NCBI GenBank assembly: GCA_001972305.1
Contig: BDDD01001374.1
Location: 46,000 to 109,999, forward strand
Length of the DNA stretch: 64,000 nucleotides
Reading direction: 5' to 3'
Origin: Cephalotus follicularis
Taxonomy: Eukaryota; Streptophyta; Magnoliopsida; Oxalidales; Cephalotaceae
Shown here: piece after piece, positions 34,046 to 46,210 of the stretch
Position numbering within the stretch: position 1 is the first letter of the stretch
Layout of the letters: every line of letters starts with the position of its first letter
Notes under the pieces: model-generated
Seen by the model: the letters and a program-made list of their open reading frames with translations, nothing else
Told to the model about the DNA's origin: nothing
Database searches by the model: none
Program-made: the position numbers and the translations under genes

Positions 34046-34696
34046 AGAATTGATTGTGTAGTGTCGTACACTTCATTTCTATTGGCATGTGGACGTCGTG
34101 AATCCCTTGCTCTATGTGTTTCTGATATGTGATATGTTAAGATTCTCAGTATGGAACTTATGTTTTGAAATGTACGTTTATGTTTTGAAAATTATGGACT
34201 TGGTTTATACGAAAATGCTGAGGTCATTTATAAAGGATGTTTAAACTGTTTATTACTTAAGATTTCTGTTTTGAAGTAACTTCTGGAATCCTATAGCCTG
34301 TAAATTATCGTTTACTATTTTTACATTCTATATTTGTACTAGGGTTTGTTGAGCCGTATTTTTGTTTCCATGCGGCAGGTTATTAGGAACAAAGGGGAAC
34401 TGTGTGATGAAAGGAGTCTTCCCTATGTCTGAGGATCATCTAGGAGTTGATCCTATTATTCTTATGATGTCTTATGGTCTTGTTAGGGTCTGTTTATGAG
34501 GAATTTGATATGGTTGCAGATTATGAATTTCGGTTTAGGTTAAGTTTTCAGAATATGTTAGTTACAGTTATGCTATCAATTTATGTTCTGACCATCACGT
34601 ATTTCGTTTTATGAATAAAGATATTCTGTTATGTAATGTTAAGTTTCTGTATTATGACCTGTAAGGGCTCCCACCTTTAGGGGGTGTTACAGTTTG

Positions 34697-34708
34697 TGGC
34701 ATCAGAGA
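34697..34708 (+). other. Primer-binding site of N5 (tRNA-iMet)
   Basis: The sequence tggcatcagaga lies 5 bases after the LTR end. It matches the initiator-Met site except for one internal transition and the last base. Confidence 0.85.
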
Positions 34709-34859
34709 ATAGGTTTTGTTCCTTAGAAGACCTACCTAGGTTTGACCTGTGAGATTGGGTAGACGTGGGTTAGGGTTATTTTGTTATGGTCTTTTCGATA
34801 TGCCTTATGTTTTGGTTCTGTTTGCTTTTGATATTTCATGTTTCGGTATCTTTTCATAG

Positions 34860-36000
34860 ATGGCACTCACAAGGAACACTCCTCAGAGAACTGCACCAGC
34901 TGGGGCTCGGGAAGAATTTAGAAATGAGCCTTCTATGGAAGAGTTGGTACGACAAGTAGTTGCTGAGGAGGTAAATCGTGTGATGCACCAACAGAATCCG
35001 GGACAAGGTCATAGGGAGCAAGTGGCCGAGGTGAATGTACCAGCTGATGTTCAGATTGGTAGGGAAGCTGGAGACAGGGCTGACACTCCTGTCTATATCT
35101 GGCTAGAACGGTTCCAGAAACAGAGGCCGCAGTCTTTCAGTTCAGCTCTGACACCTGTTGAAGCTGAACACTGGATTGCGCACATGGAGAAAATTTTTGA
35201 TGTGCTGGGATGCGTTGATGAGCAGAAAGTTAAGTTGGCTGCTTACAAGCTTGAAGGAGATGCTCAAAAATGGTGGAAGACTTTGAGGTTGGCTAAAGGT
35301 TAAGGTTATGTTGATGCTTTGTCATGGACTGAATTCCGTGAAATCTTCTATCAGTAGTATTTTCCCACTACCGATAAGGAGGCTTATGCAAGAGAGTTTG
35401 TAAACACAAGGTAGAAAGATGGTGAAACAGTCAACGAGTTCTTGGCCCGGTTCACCAGATTGGGGTGCTCTGCTGGATCTGCGTTGGGGTCGGCATTGGA
35501 CCAGGTTGAGAGGTTAGAGTGGAAGCTGCACTATCAACTCAGGGGTAAGCTGATAAATTCCAGATTTGCTGATACGTCTGAAGTTGCAAACGCTGCAAAG
35601 AATATAGAGATGGAAAGATTGGACTTCCAGGCAGCACGCCAAGAATGGGACAAGAAATGGAATAGAAATGATCAAGATTCTGGACAGCAAAATAAAGGGC
35701 AAGGTGGGTCTTGGAATAAGGGCTGAAATGGTAAGCAGCACAAGAAGGATCGCAATCGGAATAAGGATCGAGGGCAACAACATCAGCAAGGTAATGATTA
35801 GAATGATGCTCAGGGTGCTGTGGGTGGGGGTAACCCCAACGTTCAGATTGCCCGATGTGATACGTGTGGTAGATATCATTTAGTGGGATCCTTTTATAAA
35901 GCCAATAGGGCTTGCTCCGTATGTGGTCAGACTGGTCATTTTGTGAAACATTGTCCTGATCCTCATGCAAAGGAGAGGAGAGGAAATGGTGATGATGCTG
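34860..36000 (+). pseudogene. gag: N5 gag, several stops
   Basis: The ATG at 34860 (MALTRNTPQRTAPAGAREEF) was chosen because N3 gag starts at the same place. The core is VEAEHWIAHMEKIFDVLGC, KLEGDAQKWWKTLRLAKG and GETVNEFLARFTRL. In-frame stops lie near 35304, 35356, 35413, 35724 and 35799. N3 reads through the first and third of these sites. A first knuckle is damaged (CDTCGRYHLVGSF; the last Cys is lost). The second, CSVCGQTGHFVKHC at 35913-35954, is perfect. The family role is particle formation and RNA packaging. This copy could not give a full-length protein. Confidence 0.9.
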
Positions 36001-39000
36001 GGCAACGCAATGTGGGAGGCATAGTCTTCCCCTTGACGACTCATCAGGCTGCTAATGCACCAGGTACGATTTCGGGTTTTATTTATGTTGGTAATCGTAA
36101 GGCTTATGTATTGTATGATACTGGATTGACACACTCTGTGGTAGCGAGATCTTTTGTTTGGCATCTTAGGGTGCCGTTCCAGTATTTGGATCCAGCTCTG
36201 GTTCTTTTGACCCCTAAGGGGACTTCTGTTATGATAGCTGAATGTCTATGTGATTGTCCCGTTTCATTTGATGATAAGATCTGTGTGGCAGATCTTCTTC
36301 CGATTGATATGTATGACTTCGATATGATTCCTGGTATGGACTGGTTGGATCGCCATCGAGCTGCGATTGATTATCACGCTCGGAGGATTTTGTTCGAAGA
36401 TGTGGATCGACCTGATTTTGTTTATCAGGGTTCACGACTGAAGAAGGATGTGAAGATTATTTCAGTTTTGAAAGCTAAGAAGTTGGTAGCTAAGGGCGCT
36501 GAGGGATTCTTAGCTGTTGTGAAAGATGTCTCTAAGGATGTATCTTGCCTTGAGGATTATCCTATGGTGGGAGAGTTTTCAGATGTGTTTTCAGAGGAGT
36601 TACCGGGATTGCCACTGCAACGGGAAGTGGAGTTTACCATCGAGCTCATTCCTAGGGCAACACCTATATCTAAAGCACCTCATAGGATGGCACGGCTTGA
36701 GTTGCAAGAACTGAAGGAGCAGTTGCAAGAGTTGTTAGATCGGGGTTTTATCCGGCCGAGTGTTTCACCGTGGTGAGCTCTGGTTCTATTTGTGAAAAAG
36801 AAGGACGGTTCAATGAGGCTATGTATAGACTATAGAGAGGTGAATCGGATTACTGTTTGGAATAAATACCCTTTGCCTAGGATTTATGACCTATTTGATC
36901 AACTCCAAGGTGCACGGTATTTTTCTAAGATCGATTTGAGGTCTGGATATCATCAGCTATGGGTAAAAGATGAAGATGTACCCAAGACTGCTTACGGGCA
37001 TTATGAGCTTCTGGTGATGTCGTTCGGACTTATGAATGCACCGGAAGTCTTCATGGATCTGATGAATCAGGTATTTCATGAGTTCTTGGATCAATTTGTG
37101 ATTGTGTTTATAGATGATATTCTTGTGTACTCAAAGTCGAAGGAGGAACATGAAGATCAGCTTCGTATTGTGCTTGGAATCTTGAAGAAGATTCAGCTAT
37201 AAGCAAAGTTTTTGAAGTGTGAGTTCTGGTTGGAACAGGTGGCATTCTTAGGCCATGTGGTTATTGCTGAAGGCATCAGTGTGGATCCTGCTAAGATTGA
37301 GGCTATTACTAAATGGTCGAGACCTACCACGGTGACTGAGGTCAGGAGATTTTTGGGTTGGCCTGGCTACTATAGGCGGTTTGTGGAAGGCTTTTCCTCC
37401 ATAGCCTTTACACTGACTCAACTTATCAGAAAAGGCACTAAGTTTGTATGGAATGAAGAACGGGAGGCAATCTTTGAGAAATTGAAGAACAGTCTTATGC
37501 CCGCACTGATTCTTCGTTTGCCGTATGGGTCGGGAGGATACCAAATTTACAGTGATGCTTCCAAGAAGGGTTTAGGATGTGTCCTGATGCAGCATGATCA
37601 TGTGATAGCATATGCTTTGAGACACTTAAAGCCTTATGAAATGAACTACCCTACACATGATCTTGAGTTAGCAGCAGTGGTTCTTGCTTTAAAGATTTGG
37701 CTGCACTATTTGTATGGAGACACTTGTGACGTTTTAACAGATCGTAAGAGTCTCAAGTACATCTTCACTTAGAAGGAGTTGAACATGCGTCATAGAAGGT
37801 GGTTGGAACTTTTGAAGGATTATGATCTGAATATTCAGTACCACCCTGGTAAAGCAAATGCGGTTGCTGATGCTCTCAGTAGGAATAGTTCTGGGAGTGT
37901 AGCGGCTCTGCTTACTCAGCCGCAGTTGATAGCAGACATGGAGCGATTGAATTTGAATTTGTTTGTTTGAGGTTCTGGGGGTTATATGGCTGGTATGAAT
38001 ATAGAGCCTACTCTTGTTTCTCGAATTAAGGCGGCTCAGAGCGATGATGGTGAGTTATGGACCTTAGTCCATAATGTAGATGAAGGTAAGCAGTCTTAGT
38101 TCCGTATGGATGATCATGGTATTATATGGTTGGGTAATCAGTTGTGTGTGCCTGCTGATCCTATAATCAGAGAGACTATCTTATCTGAGGCACACAACTC
38201 TTCATTTTCTATACATCCGGGTTCTACAAAAATGTGTAGAGACTTGAAAAAGAATTTTTGGTGGAATGGAATGAATAGGGATATAGCCGAATTCATTGGA
38301 AGGTGTTTGGTCTGTCAGCAAGTCAAGATTGAGCACCAGCGAGCTAATGGATTGTTACAGCCCTTAGAGATTCCAGTATGGAAATGGGAGAGCATAGGAA
38401 TGGACTTTGTTACGGAATTGCCAAGAACTTTCAGGAAGAATAATGCTATTTGGGTTGTAGTGGATCGGTTGACCAAATCGGCTCACTTTTTGGCTATCCG
38501 TGAGCAGTTCTCTGTGGACCGTTTAGCGGAATTTTTCCAGCAGGAGATTGTGAGACTTCATGGGACACCTGTATCCATTGTTTCGGATAGGGATCCTCGT
38601 TTCACTTCACAGATTTGGAAGGGATTTCAGAAGGCTCGGGGTACAAGGCTCAATTACAGTACAACTTTAAATCCACAGACAGATGGGCCGTCTGAGAGGA
38701 CCATCCAGACTTTAGAGGACATACTGAGGTCTTGTGCTTTAGAGTGGACTAGAAACTGGGATGAGTATTTGAGCTTGGTGGAGTTTACCTACAACAATAG
38801 TTGGCATGCTAGCATTCGGATGGCGCCTTTTGAGGCTTTGTATGGGAGGAAGTGTCAAACTTTGATGTGTTGGGATGAGGTCGGTGAACAAGTTATTGAG
38901 GGACCTGAGCTAGTACAAATCACTACTGAAAAAGTGACTATATCTAGGGAGAGACTGAAGGCAGCTCAATCTCGACAGAAGAGTTATGCAGATAGGCATT

Positions 39001-39440
39001 GGAAGGACTTGGAGTTCAATATAGGTGAACATGTATTCTTAAAGGTTTCACCTTGGAAAGGAGTCCGGCGTTTTGGTTCAAAAGGAAAGTTGAGTCCTCG
39101 GTTTATAGGACCCTTTGAAGTTATGGAAAAGGTGGGCGCAGTTGCATATCGGTTAGCTTTGCCTCTGCAATTAGCACATGTCCTTAAGGTGTTCCATCTG
39201 ACTCTGTTGAGGGGTTATCAGTATAATCCCCTACATGTAGTACACTATCCTCTAGACTGTATTTGGGAGGATCTATCTTGTGATGAGGAGGCCGAGGCTA
39301 TTCTGGATAGATAGGAGCGGGTCACACGTAGCAAGACCGTTCCCTTTGTGAAAGTTTTGTTGAGGAACCATCCAGAACGTGAAGCTACATGGGAGTTGGA
39401 GGAGCACATTCGAGAGCAATATCCTCGCTTATTTGTTTAA
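36001..39440 (+). pseudogene. pol: N5 pol: protease, RT, RNase H, integrase, chromodomain-like tail
   Basis: The protease motif is YDTGLTHSVV (Asp at 36117), with Leu where Ala is usual. RT has [30 protein letters not shown], a short in-frame deletion after DVPKTA, and an intact FIDDILVYS (37107-37133). RNase H has [15 protein letters not shown] and [15 protein letters not shown]. Integrase has the finger CLVCQQVKIEHQRANGLLQ and keeps all three acidic sites (MDFV, SDRDPRFTS, QTDGPSERTIQTLED). The tail KTVPFVKVLLRNHPEREATW is chromodomain-like. Stops are near 36774, 37201, 37771, 37968, 38097 and 39312; several are one base from the residue expected. The frame is otherwise largely conserved to TAA at 39438. 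Confidence 0.92.
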
Positions 39441-39474
39441 GGTATGAGTATGTTTATGATTTGGGGATGAAATC

Positions 39475-39489
39475 CTTTTTAAGGGGGGG
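39475..39489 (+). other. N5 polypurine tract
   Basis: The run ctttttaaggggggg directly precedes the remaining LTR sequence. Confidence 0.8.
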
Positions 39490-42081
39490 TGTTAAGTAAT
39501 CCGTCTTCTTCATTTTGATCTATGTGATAATAGGCTCTTTATGTTGGTTATGTGTTTTGGGCTGACTGATACCAGCTTGGGCTTTTGGTATGTTAATATG
39601 TGTATGGGTATTTGTGAGGTTTATGTTGTTTTATTTATTTAAAATATAAATAAGTTTTTATTAAAATTTTTAAAACAAAAACCTTTTGTTTATTTTAATT
39701 TCTTCCTCTCTTTTCTGTCTTACCTCTCTCTCCCGAGTCTCTCTCTCCTATCTCTATCCCTTACCCGTATCACTCCCTCTTTCCTTCTTCTCTCCCTAAA
39801 AATCGTCTTCTTTCCTTGTCTAATCAGATTATGTCTCCCTTATTCCTTATCCAGGCTGAAATCTCCTCTTCCTTTCTGTTTAAGTATAGAGATAGCCACA
39901 CCACTTTGTCATCCGTATCTCTATCATCTGTTGGAAACCGATTCTGCAAATTGGAATTCATTTTGTTCTTGTGCAAGTGTCTTCATCAACATCAGGTTTG
40001 TTCTCCATAGTTTAGTCTAAGGATTGTTTTTCTTCGATATGAATGACAATGGACAATTTTTGAATCCGTATGTTTCTCTTCTTTTGTTTTGTGAACAGAC
40101 GTGTTTAAGCCTTGAGAATTTTGTGTTCCTTCTATAGTCAGTGTCGCCATTACAGGTTAGTTTTGTTGCTTAACTATGATGGTTAGTCCTGTGTTGATAT
40201 GAATTCGATCGTGCGTGTTTATAGGTTGTTAGAGTTTCATTTTGATTCTTGTCTCTATGCACTGTCATTTTTTTCTGAGCCTGTTAGCAAGCCTTTAGGC
40301 ATCTTGAAAGAGTTATGTAATCTGTTTTTGATAAATAATAATGGTATTTTGACAGAAAACTGGATTATGTATATGTATGCAATGGTTTGAATTCATCACT
40401 CACTTTAAGTTGGTCACTATTGAGTATCTCTCTTAAAGTTAGTGTTCTAGAACTATTTTAAATACCTTATAGAGTCTCTTTTAAATGGTTGTGGCCCTCT
40501 GGTATTGAGAAATCCATGTTCTGACAGAAAAACTGTAGAGAATTGTCATATTTTTGTTTTCTGTCGCCCCGAACAGTCGGCTGCCTATATGAACAGTCGA
40601 CTGTTTTCCTTTGAGTAGTCGGCTGCCTATGATGTACAGTCGACTGCCACCCCTTGAACAGTCGACTGGAGTCCTGTAATAGTCGGCTGGATTGTCCAGT
40701 AAATTTCTGTTTTCAAGTTTTCTTATCCGTTCGTTCTTCGATTGGATCAAGGTCTGTTTTAGACACCGTTATGAATCTGTTATATGTCCGCAGTTGGTTT
40801 TAAGCCCTCATTTGAATGATTTCATATCTTATAGATATTGTGCTACCAAGGGGCAGCTAGAATCTATCGGTCAATTCGTAAGTTATTCTGTGATCGCATA
40901 AAGTACGAATTCTATCATTCTTTGGCTATCTTAATCTGATTTTGATTGAAACAATTCAGTTTCACTTTTATGATATTCGAACTCTATTATGTTTTGGATT
41001 TTGATATGTTTTGGAAATAAAGTCACTTGATATTTCGTGGGATAAATATTTCTTACTTTATGAATTCAGTTATGATATGTTTACTAAATGTTATGAAATC
41101 ATCACTTTTATTGTGAGATAAAATTAGTTGATTTTCCGATTATGAAAGTATGTGTTTATATTGTTTGATACACGGTTTATGGATATGTTTTGGAAAACCA
41201 TTTCTATGTGTTTTAAATTGATTATGATAAAATCAATGTTTTTGAAATGGTAAAGTACTGAGTTTTTGTACCCACCTATAGGGCATACCATAAGCATGTC
41301 GTAGGCCTGGCATGGGGACATGACACTTCCGTAGTGGTGTGATTAGTCTACGGCGTCCCTCTATGTTTATGATATCCTTGGATAGGATTTGTGATAGGGG
41401 TGTATGGATCGATCCTAGTTATATGATATGTTATGAGAATTGATTGTGTAGTGTTGTACGCTTCATTTCTATTGGCATGTGGACGTCGCGAATCCCTTGC
41501 TCTATGTGTTTTTGATATGTAATATGTTATGATGCTCAGTATGGAAGTTATGTTTTGAAATGTACGTGTATGTTTTGAAAATTATGGACTTGGTTTGTAC
41601 GAAAATGCTGAGGTCATTTATAAAGGATGTTTAAACAGTTTATTACTTAAGATTTCTGTTTTCAAGTAACTTTTGAAATCTTACTGCCTTTAAATTATCG
41701 TTTACTGTTTTTACGTTCTATATCTGTACTGAGGTTTGCTCAACCGCATTTTTGTTTCCATGCGGCAGGTTATCATTAGCAAAGGGACAATGTGTGATGA
41801 GAGGAGTCTTCCTTATGTCTGAGGATCATCTAGTAGTTGATCCTATTATGCTTATGATGTCTTATGGTGATGTTAGGGCTTGTTTATGAACAATTTTATA
41901 TGGTCGCAGATTATGAATTTCGGTTTATGTTAAGTTTTCAGAATATGTTAGTTACAGTTATGCTATCAGTTTATGTTCTGACCATCACGTATTTCATTTT
42001 ATGAATAAAGATATTCTGTTATGTTATGTTAAGTTTCTGTATTATGACCTGTAAGGGCTCCCACCTTTCGGGGGTGTTACA
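39490..42081 (+). mobile_element. N5 3' LTR, first 54 bp missing
   Basis: It starts tgttaagtaatc, which corresponds to 32082 of the 5' LTR, so 54 bp including the TG end are gone. It ends cgggggtgttaca next to the target copy tcgac. It is otherwise a close copy of the 5' LTR. Confidence 0.9.
40573..40690. repeat. cagtcgactg array, N5 3' LTR, 6 units
   Basis: Same unit number and spacing as 33170-33287. Unit variants differ by single transitions: the first core is gtcggc here and gtcgac there, and the third is gtcggc here and gttggc there. Confidence 0.92.
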
Positions 42082-43916
42082 TCGACGCCTTTGTCCAAAA
42101 CGTCGACGCATTCTCTAGCTATTTTGTTATTTTTGTGTTTATATGTTATGGTAATGTTGGGGTTGATCCATCTAGGATTTGATAACACCCATGGTCGAGG
42201 TTGAGGTGATACAATAGTGTGATTTTGATTTGTTTGGGGATTGTTTAGTTCTAAGCGGCTAAGGAACAGATAACTCTTTTTTTGATACCCTCCTATTGAT
42301 TTGTTAAAGAATAAATTTTAGTTTTCTTTTTCGTTATTGTACGGATACCTCCCTTCCTGGTTATCTTCGATCGGTTTTAATTGAATCAAACTTGTTTTAC
42401 TGTTTAATGAAATAAGTACATAATATTCTTCAAATTTTTTTTTGCTGTACGGATATTCTGCTCTTTGATACTCTCTATTGGATTTTATTAGAGTAAAAAT
42501 ATTCAGTTTGATTCTCCGTTTTTGATTATCATCGTTTGTTTTGGGTTTTAATAAATTCAGTTTTACTATTGTACGGATGTATTCCCATCTTGGCTATTCT
42601 TTGATTTATTTGAAATGGATTCAATATTGATTTTGTTGCGGCCTTTTCGTATTTGATACCGCTTTTTGGTTTATGAAAATGTACGGATTTTATTATCGGA
42701 TGTTTGTTTCGTTTTTTTATAAAATTTGTTTTATTACTGAAGTTCAATATTACCGATTTTAGTAATTGAGCATGATTTTCAATTACGAAAGTATGCTGAT
42801 TTTTGAATTAAACGAGCATGATTTTCAATTACGCAAGCATGCTAATTTTATGATATGATATGTATATGTTTTGAATTGCTTTTGAGAGTAAATCAATAAT
42901 TTGAAATGATTTTTGATAAAATCATTATTTTCAAAATACTGAGAATATTTGTTTCCTACCAATGGAGGTACCATAGGCATGTCGTGGGCCTGGCACATAG
43001 ACATGAAACTTCCGTAGCGGTGTGATTAGTCTACGGCGTCTCTTTATATCTTGTGATAGGATATGGCCAACTGAGGCGTATGGGTTAACTCTAGTATCGG
43101 ATTCGAACTCGAATTTTTGGAATTGATTGTGTAGTGCAGTACACGTCATTCCGTCGGAGCATGTGGGCGTCGCGAGCCCCTTGCATATAAATATATTTTT
43201 AAACTGTTATTGCATCTCTCAGTATAAAATATGGATTTGGAAAGGTTTGGAAATTGATATGCTCTAATATATATATTTTCACCATATGCTGATTTGTGAA
43301 TCTATATATGATATGCCATGAATACCATTTCAATTGCATAAGTTCTAATTATTTATGAATTGTTTTGTTTTTGTAAAATATTTGTATTGCTTCGTTTCGT
43401 TAATTGTTTCGTTTCGTAAAATGTTTTATTTCGTATACTGTTTGTTCGGATATTGTTTTGTTTCGGACACTGTTCTGTTTCATACTGTTTTGTTTGTAAA
43501 CTGTTTTATGATTCTATGTCCATACTGAGGTTTGCTCAGCCGTGTTTTTGTTTTCCATTCGACAGGTTATCTGGAGCTTTGGGGGAAATGTGTGGTGAGA
43601 GGAATGCCTTTGGCTTGAGGATTCTTAGCAGTTGATTCTTTTAGAAATGTTAAGTTTTTCGAACTATGTTATGTATCAGATTATGTTTAGACCATCAGGT
43701 GTTAACTTGGAAATTTAAATTGATTATAAGCAGCATATGATGTTGAACCTGAGATTTTCTTTTATCAACTTAAATTGGAGACTTTATTATGGTTTTTAAT
43801 GACATAGGTAAATATAAGATTAAGATATTATGATATGTTTATGTTAAGTTCTGTTTGTGTGACAACCCGACTCAGAACCGGGGGTGACATTCTGATTTCG
43901 AACCGGGGGTGTTACA
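42082..43916 (+). mobile_element. N2 solo LTR, part 3
   Basis: This is the 3' part of N2 after N5. It contains two hairpins like those of N3 (42768-42843), a conserved block cttccgtagcggtgtgatta near 43010, and the end gggggtgttaca. It is followed by actag, the right target copy. Coding potential is not visible. Confidence 0.9.
42768..42843 (+). repeat. Two hairpins in N2 LTR
   Basis: Units are agcatgattttc-aattac-gaaagtatgct and a second with gcaagcatgct. Pair 3 is C-G here and T-G in N3 units 1-2, so the stem is kept while the sequence changes. Confidence 0.75.
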
Positions 43917-44447
43917 ACTAGCTAGGTATACCACCGCTTAGGGACGGTTGATATACGGGAACTGTCCGGAATTGGCATTCATGCATATAGCATGTCATGC
44001 ATATATATCTGTTATGTCTGCTCCATTTCATAGCATTTAGTATAGTCTACACAACAATGGGTTGCTGACCCATTCTCGTAATGGGTTAGGTACATGTCAT
44101 GCATTGCAGTGAAGCAGCTAGTGACGGATCAGACATCCCAGGCAGACCTTGGACGGTGGCTCGGTCTCTGTTATCTATCTTGTGTATATGAATTTGGATG
44201 TATAAGAGACATATTGTATATTCAGCTATTGACTTGCCGACTTGTGGCAGCGCTTAAGATATGTGTATCGAATGTTATGGACACGGTTGGGCTTATCTAC
44301 ATATGTTGAATGATTTATCTTCCGCATGCATATTGTGTTTTAAAGTTTTAAATTTGTAGCGTATTTTTGTGTATGATGCCATGTATGTGATGGATCGTAT
44401 GGACAAACCTGCCACGTGTCGAGCCTTGGTGGGTTCAGGGAGTGACA
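43917..44447 (+). mobile_element. N1 solo LTR, right part
   Basis: It continues F1-like LTR sequence (aattggcattcatgcatata, cttgtggcagcgctt) and ends gggagtgaca, homologous to F1 at 9433. The right flank is cacag. Confidence 0.85.
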
Positions 44448-46207
44448 CACAGCCTTCACCGTGCCAAAATCGCTGAGTTGACTCAGCCAACGAAAACAAC
44501 ACCAATCCGAGCTAACATTGCCTAAACTAACATCAATATAGGTAGAGCTAAAGGCTAGCTCCACCTACAAAGACTACCGGTGGCAAAGAGAAATCAGTAG
44601 TGACGGCAAAGCTCCAAGCTTTGCCGTCGGGGAGAAATAAAGGAGAAAGAGGGAGAAGGAGAGGAAGTACTGAGTTATTTGGCCTTGGAGAAACGACGTG
44701 AAGCTCGCCATCTCTCTTCTCCTTCCCCGGTTCGCCGCCTTGCGCCTCTCTGTTCTCCATTTGTGTGTTATAATGTCGCATCCAAAAATGTGTGACGCAT
44801 TTTGTTTTAGTGACAGATCAAAACGCGTCTCACACGTCTCACATTTCTTTTTAATGATAATGCGCCCGACGTCCTTATCATATGCGTACACGCACACATC
44901 AGTCTTTTCCTCCCTTTATTTAACTTCTCTTTATATATTAATAAGACATCTAGTAGGGTAAGATACAAATGATCACATCCATGTGATGCCAAATGTCCCA
45001 CTAATGTCCAATAAATATATACTAGTTAAACAGCTAGAATTACCACCAAGTGACATGTGTCCAAGACAAATCACTTTCAGATAATCAGGCAGGACCGGAA
45101 AGTCCCGATGAAAATCGATAAGATTGGTAAATTACCACGTGCTCCAATGCACAGGTAAAATCACTGTAAATAGTTATCGACTATTTTAACAATCATAAAA
45201 TCATGTTCAACATATTTCAGGTGTGGAAATTAATCCTAGATTAATTTCCCACATCATACCTCCGTTTTCGATTCACCAGGTACTTTTTCCTGTCTACGGC
45301 TATCGTGTACTATAATTCCTTGTCATCACTGCTCGTCCACAACCTAGGGTAAGGATACGTGTCAACCCTCGTTTTTCCCGATGCTTATACATCTGTAAAC
45401 TCAAAACGACTATCAGTGGACTTTTCTGAAAACCCCGTTTCCAGTCCCCATAACCTGCGTAGCTATTTTCAAGTCCATAATGAATACAGAAAGCATAAAG
45501 CCTATCACCCTCGCTATAGGCATGATGATTCCATCTTGCGTACTAGCCTACATTCATGCAGATTCGGTAAGACCCAAAGATAGCCTATTTGCAAGCCCCG
45601 TGAGAGGACTGGGTAGGGCGGAGATCAAAGCCAAACATCCTCCACATAATATAGAGCAGCAGCTCAGGTCTAAGGATCAGACATGTCCTCTCATGTCCTG
45701 CTAGGCACTAAGTGCCTATACACTACCGCCATAGATAGGAATAGCTATCGACACGGGATTAGCGACCATCCAAATAGCATTCCTATGGTGTTTCATGTTC
45801 AATGTACATGCTCCCACCACACACCCCGTATTAGCTTTAGGGTTCCTCCCAAGTGGCAATAAGATACTCCACCCTCCCATTCCTGGGAGCAAGCATAACA
45901 CAACAAGTCTAATCCATTCACTTATGCCACATATAAATGATCCTACAACTTGGAACAGTTTAGTCACAAGGAATAAAGGAGTCGTTCTCTTAACTCTCTG
46001 CCCGACATCCAACCCTTGATGTGACTGAGCACCATATGTGTAAGCAGATAATAAATTATTCAATGATGTGATAAAACACATACGGCTTTCCAGAAATAAA
46101 TAAAATATGCACACATGTCACATAAATAGAATAAGACTTTTTTAACCAAGAAATAATAACCGCTACATGCAGCCAGTCAGTGGCTTGACGGGTCACCATC
46201 TCTCACA
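44448..46207 (-). mobile_element. C1 copia-type LTR, right part
   Basis: Homologous to C2, for example cgtgtactataattccttgtc (45306) against 47410, and the segment around 45800-45900 against 47910-48000. The right edge (gggtcaccatctctcaca) parallels the C2 edge at about 56497. The target duplication was not found (aaacc on the left, tcctg on the right), so C1 could be solo or a remnant. Frames of 60-130 aa on both strands are LTR noise. Confidence 0.65.
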
Positions 46208-46210
46208 TCC

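Larger units (their letters stand above)
32028..34691 (+). mobile_element. N5 5' LTR
   Basis: This 2664-bp LTR begins tttaataccctg (relatives begin tgtaataccctg; one substitution) and ends agggggtgttaca. It has a CT-rich leader near 32300-32420, a palindrome array at 33170-33287, and a block cttccgtagcggtgtgatta near 33922 shared with N2. An (atatg)6 run is at 34016-34045. Open frames in the CT-rich part (141 aa at 32191) are low-complexity and not credible genes. Confidence 0.92.
32028..42081 (+). mobile_element. N5: gypsy element, Tekay-type, both LTRs present
   Basis: Flanked by identical tcgac (32023-32027 and 42082-42086). Order: 5' LTR (32028-34691), primer site, gag, protease, RT, RNase H, integrase, chromodomain-like tail, polypurine tract, 3' LTR (39490-42081). 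The internal region is the most complete in the window, and the RT and integrase catalytic residues are intact. About ten stop codons nevertheless interrupt it. Confidence 0.93.

Noticed and set aside
45716-46114. 132-aa minus-strand frame with similarity to a 68-aa frame at 47826
   Set aside because: The similarity reflects homologous copia LTRs C1 and C2. Frame length is not conserved and no domain is seen.
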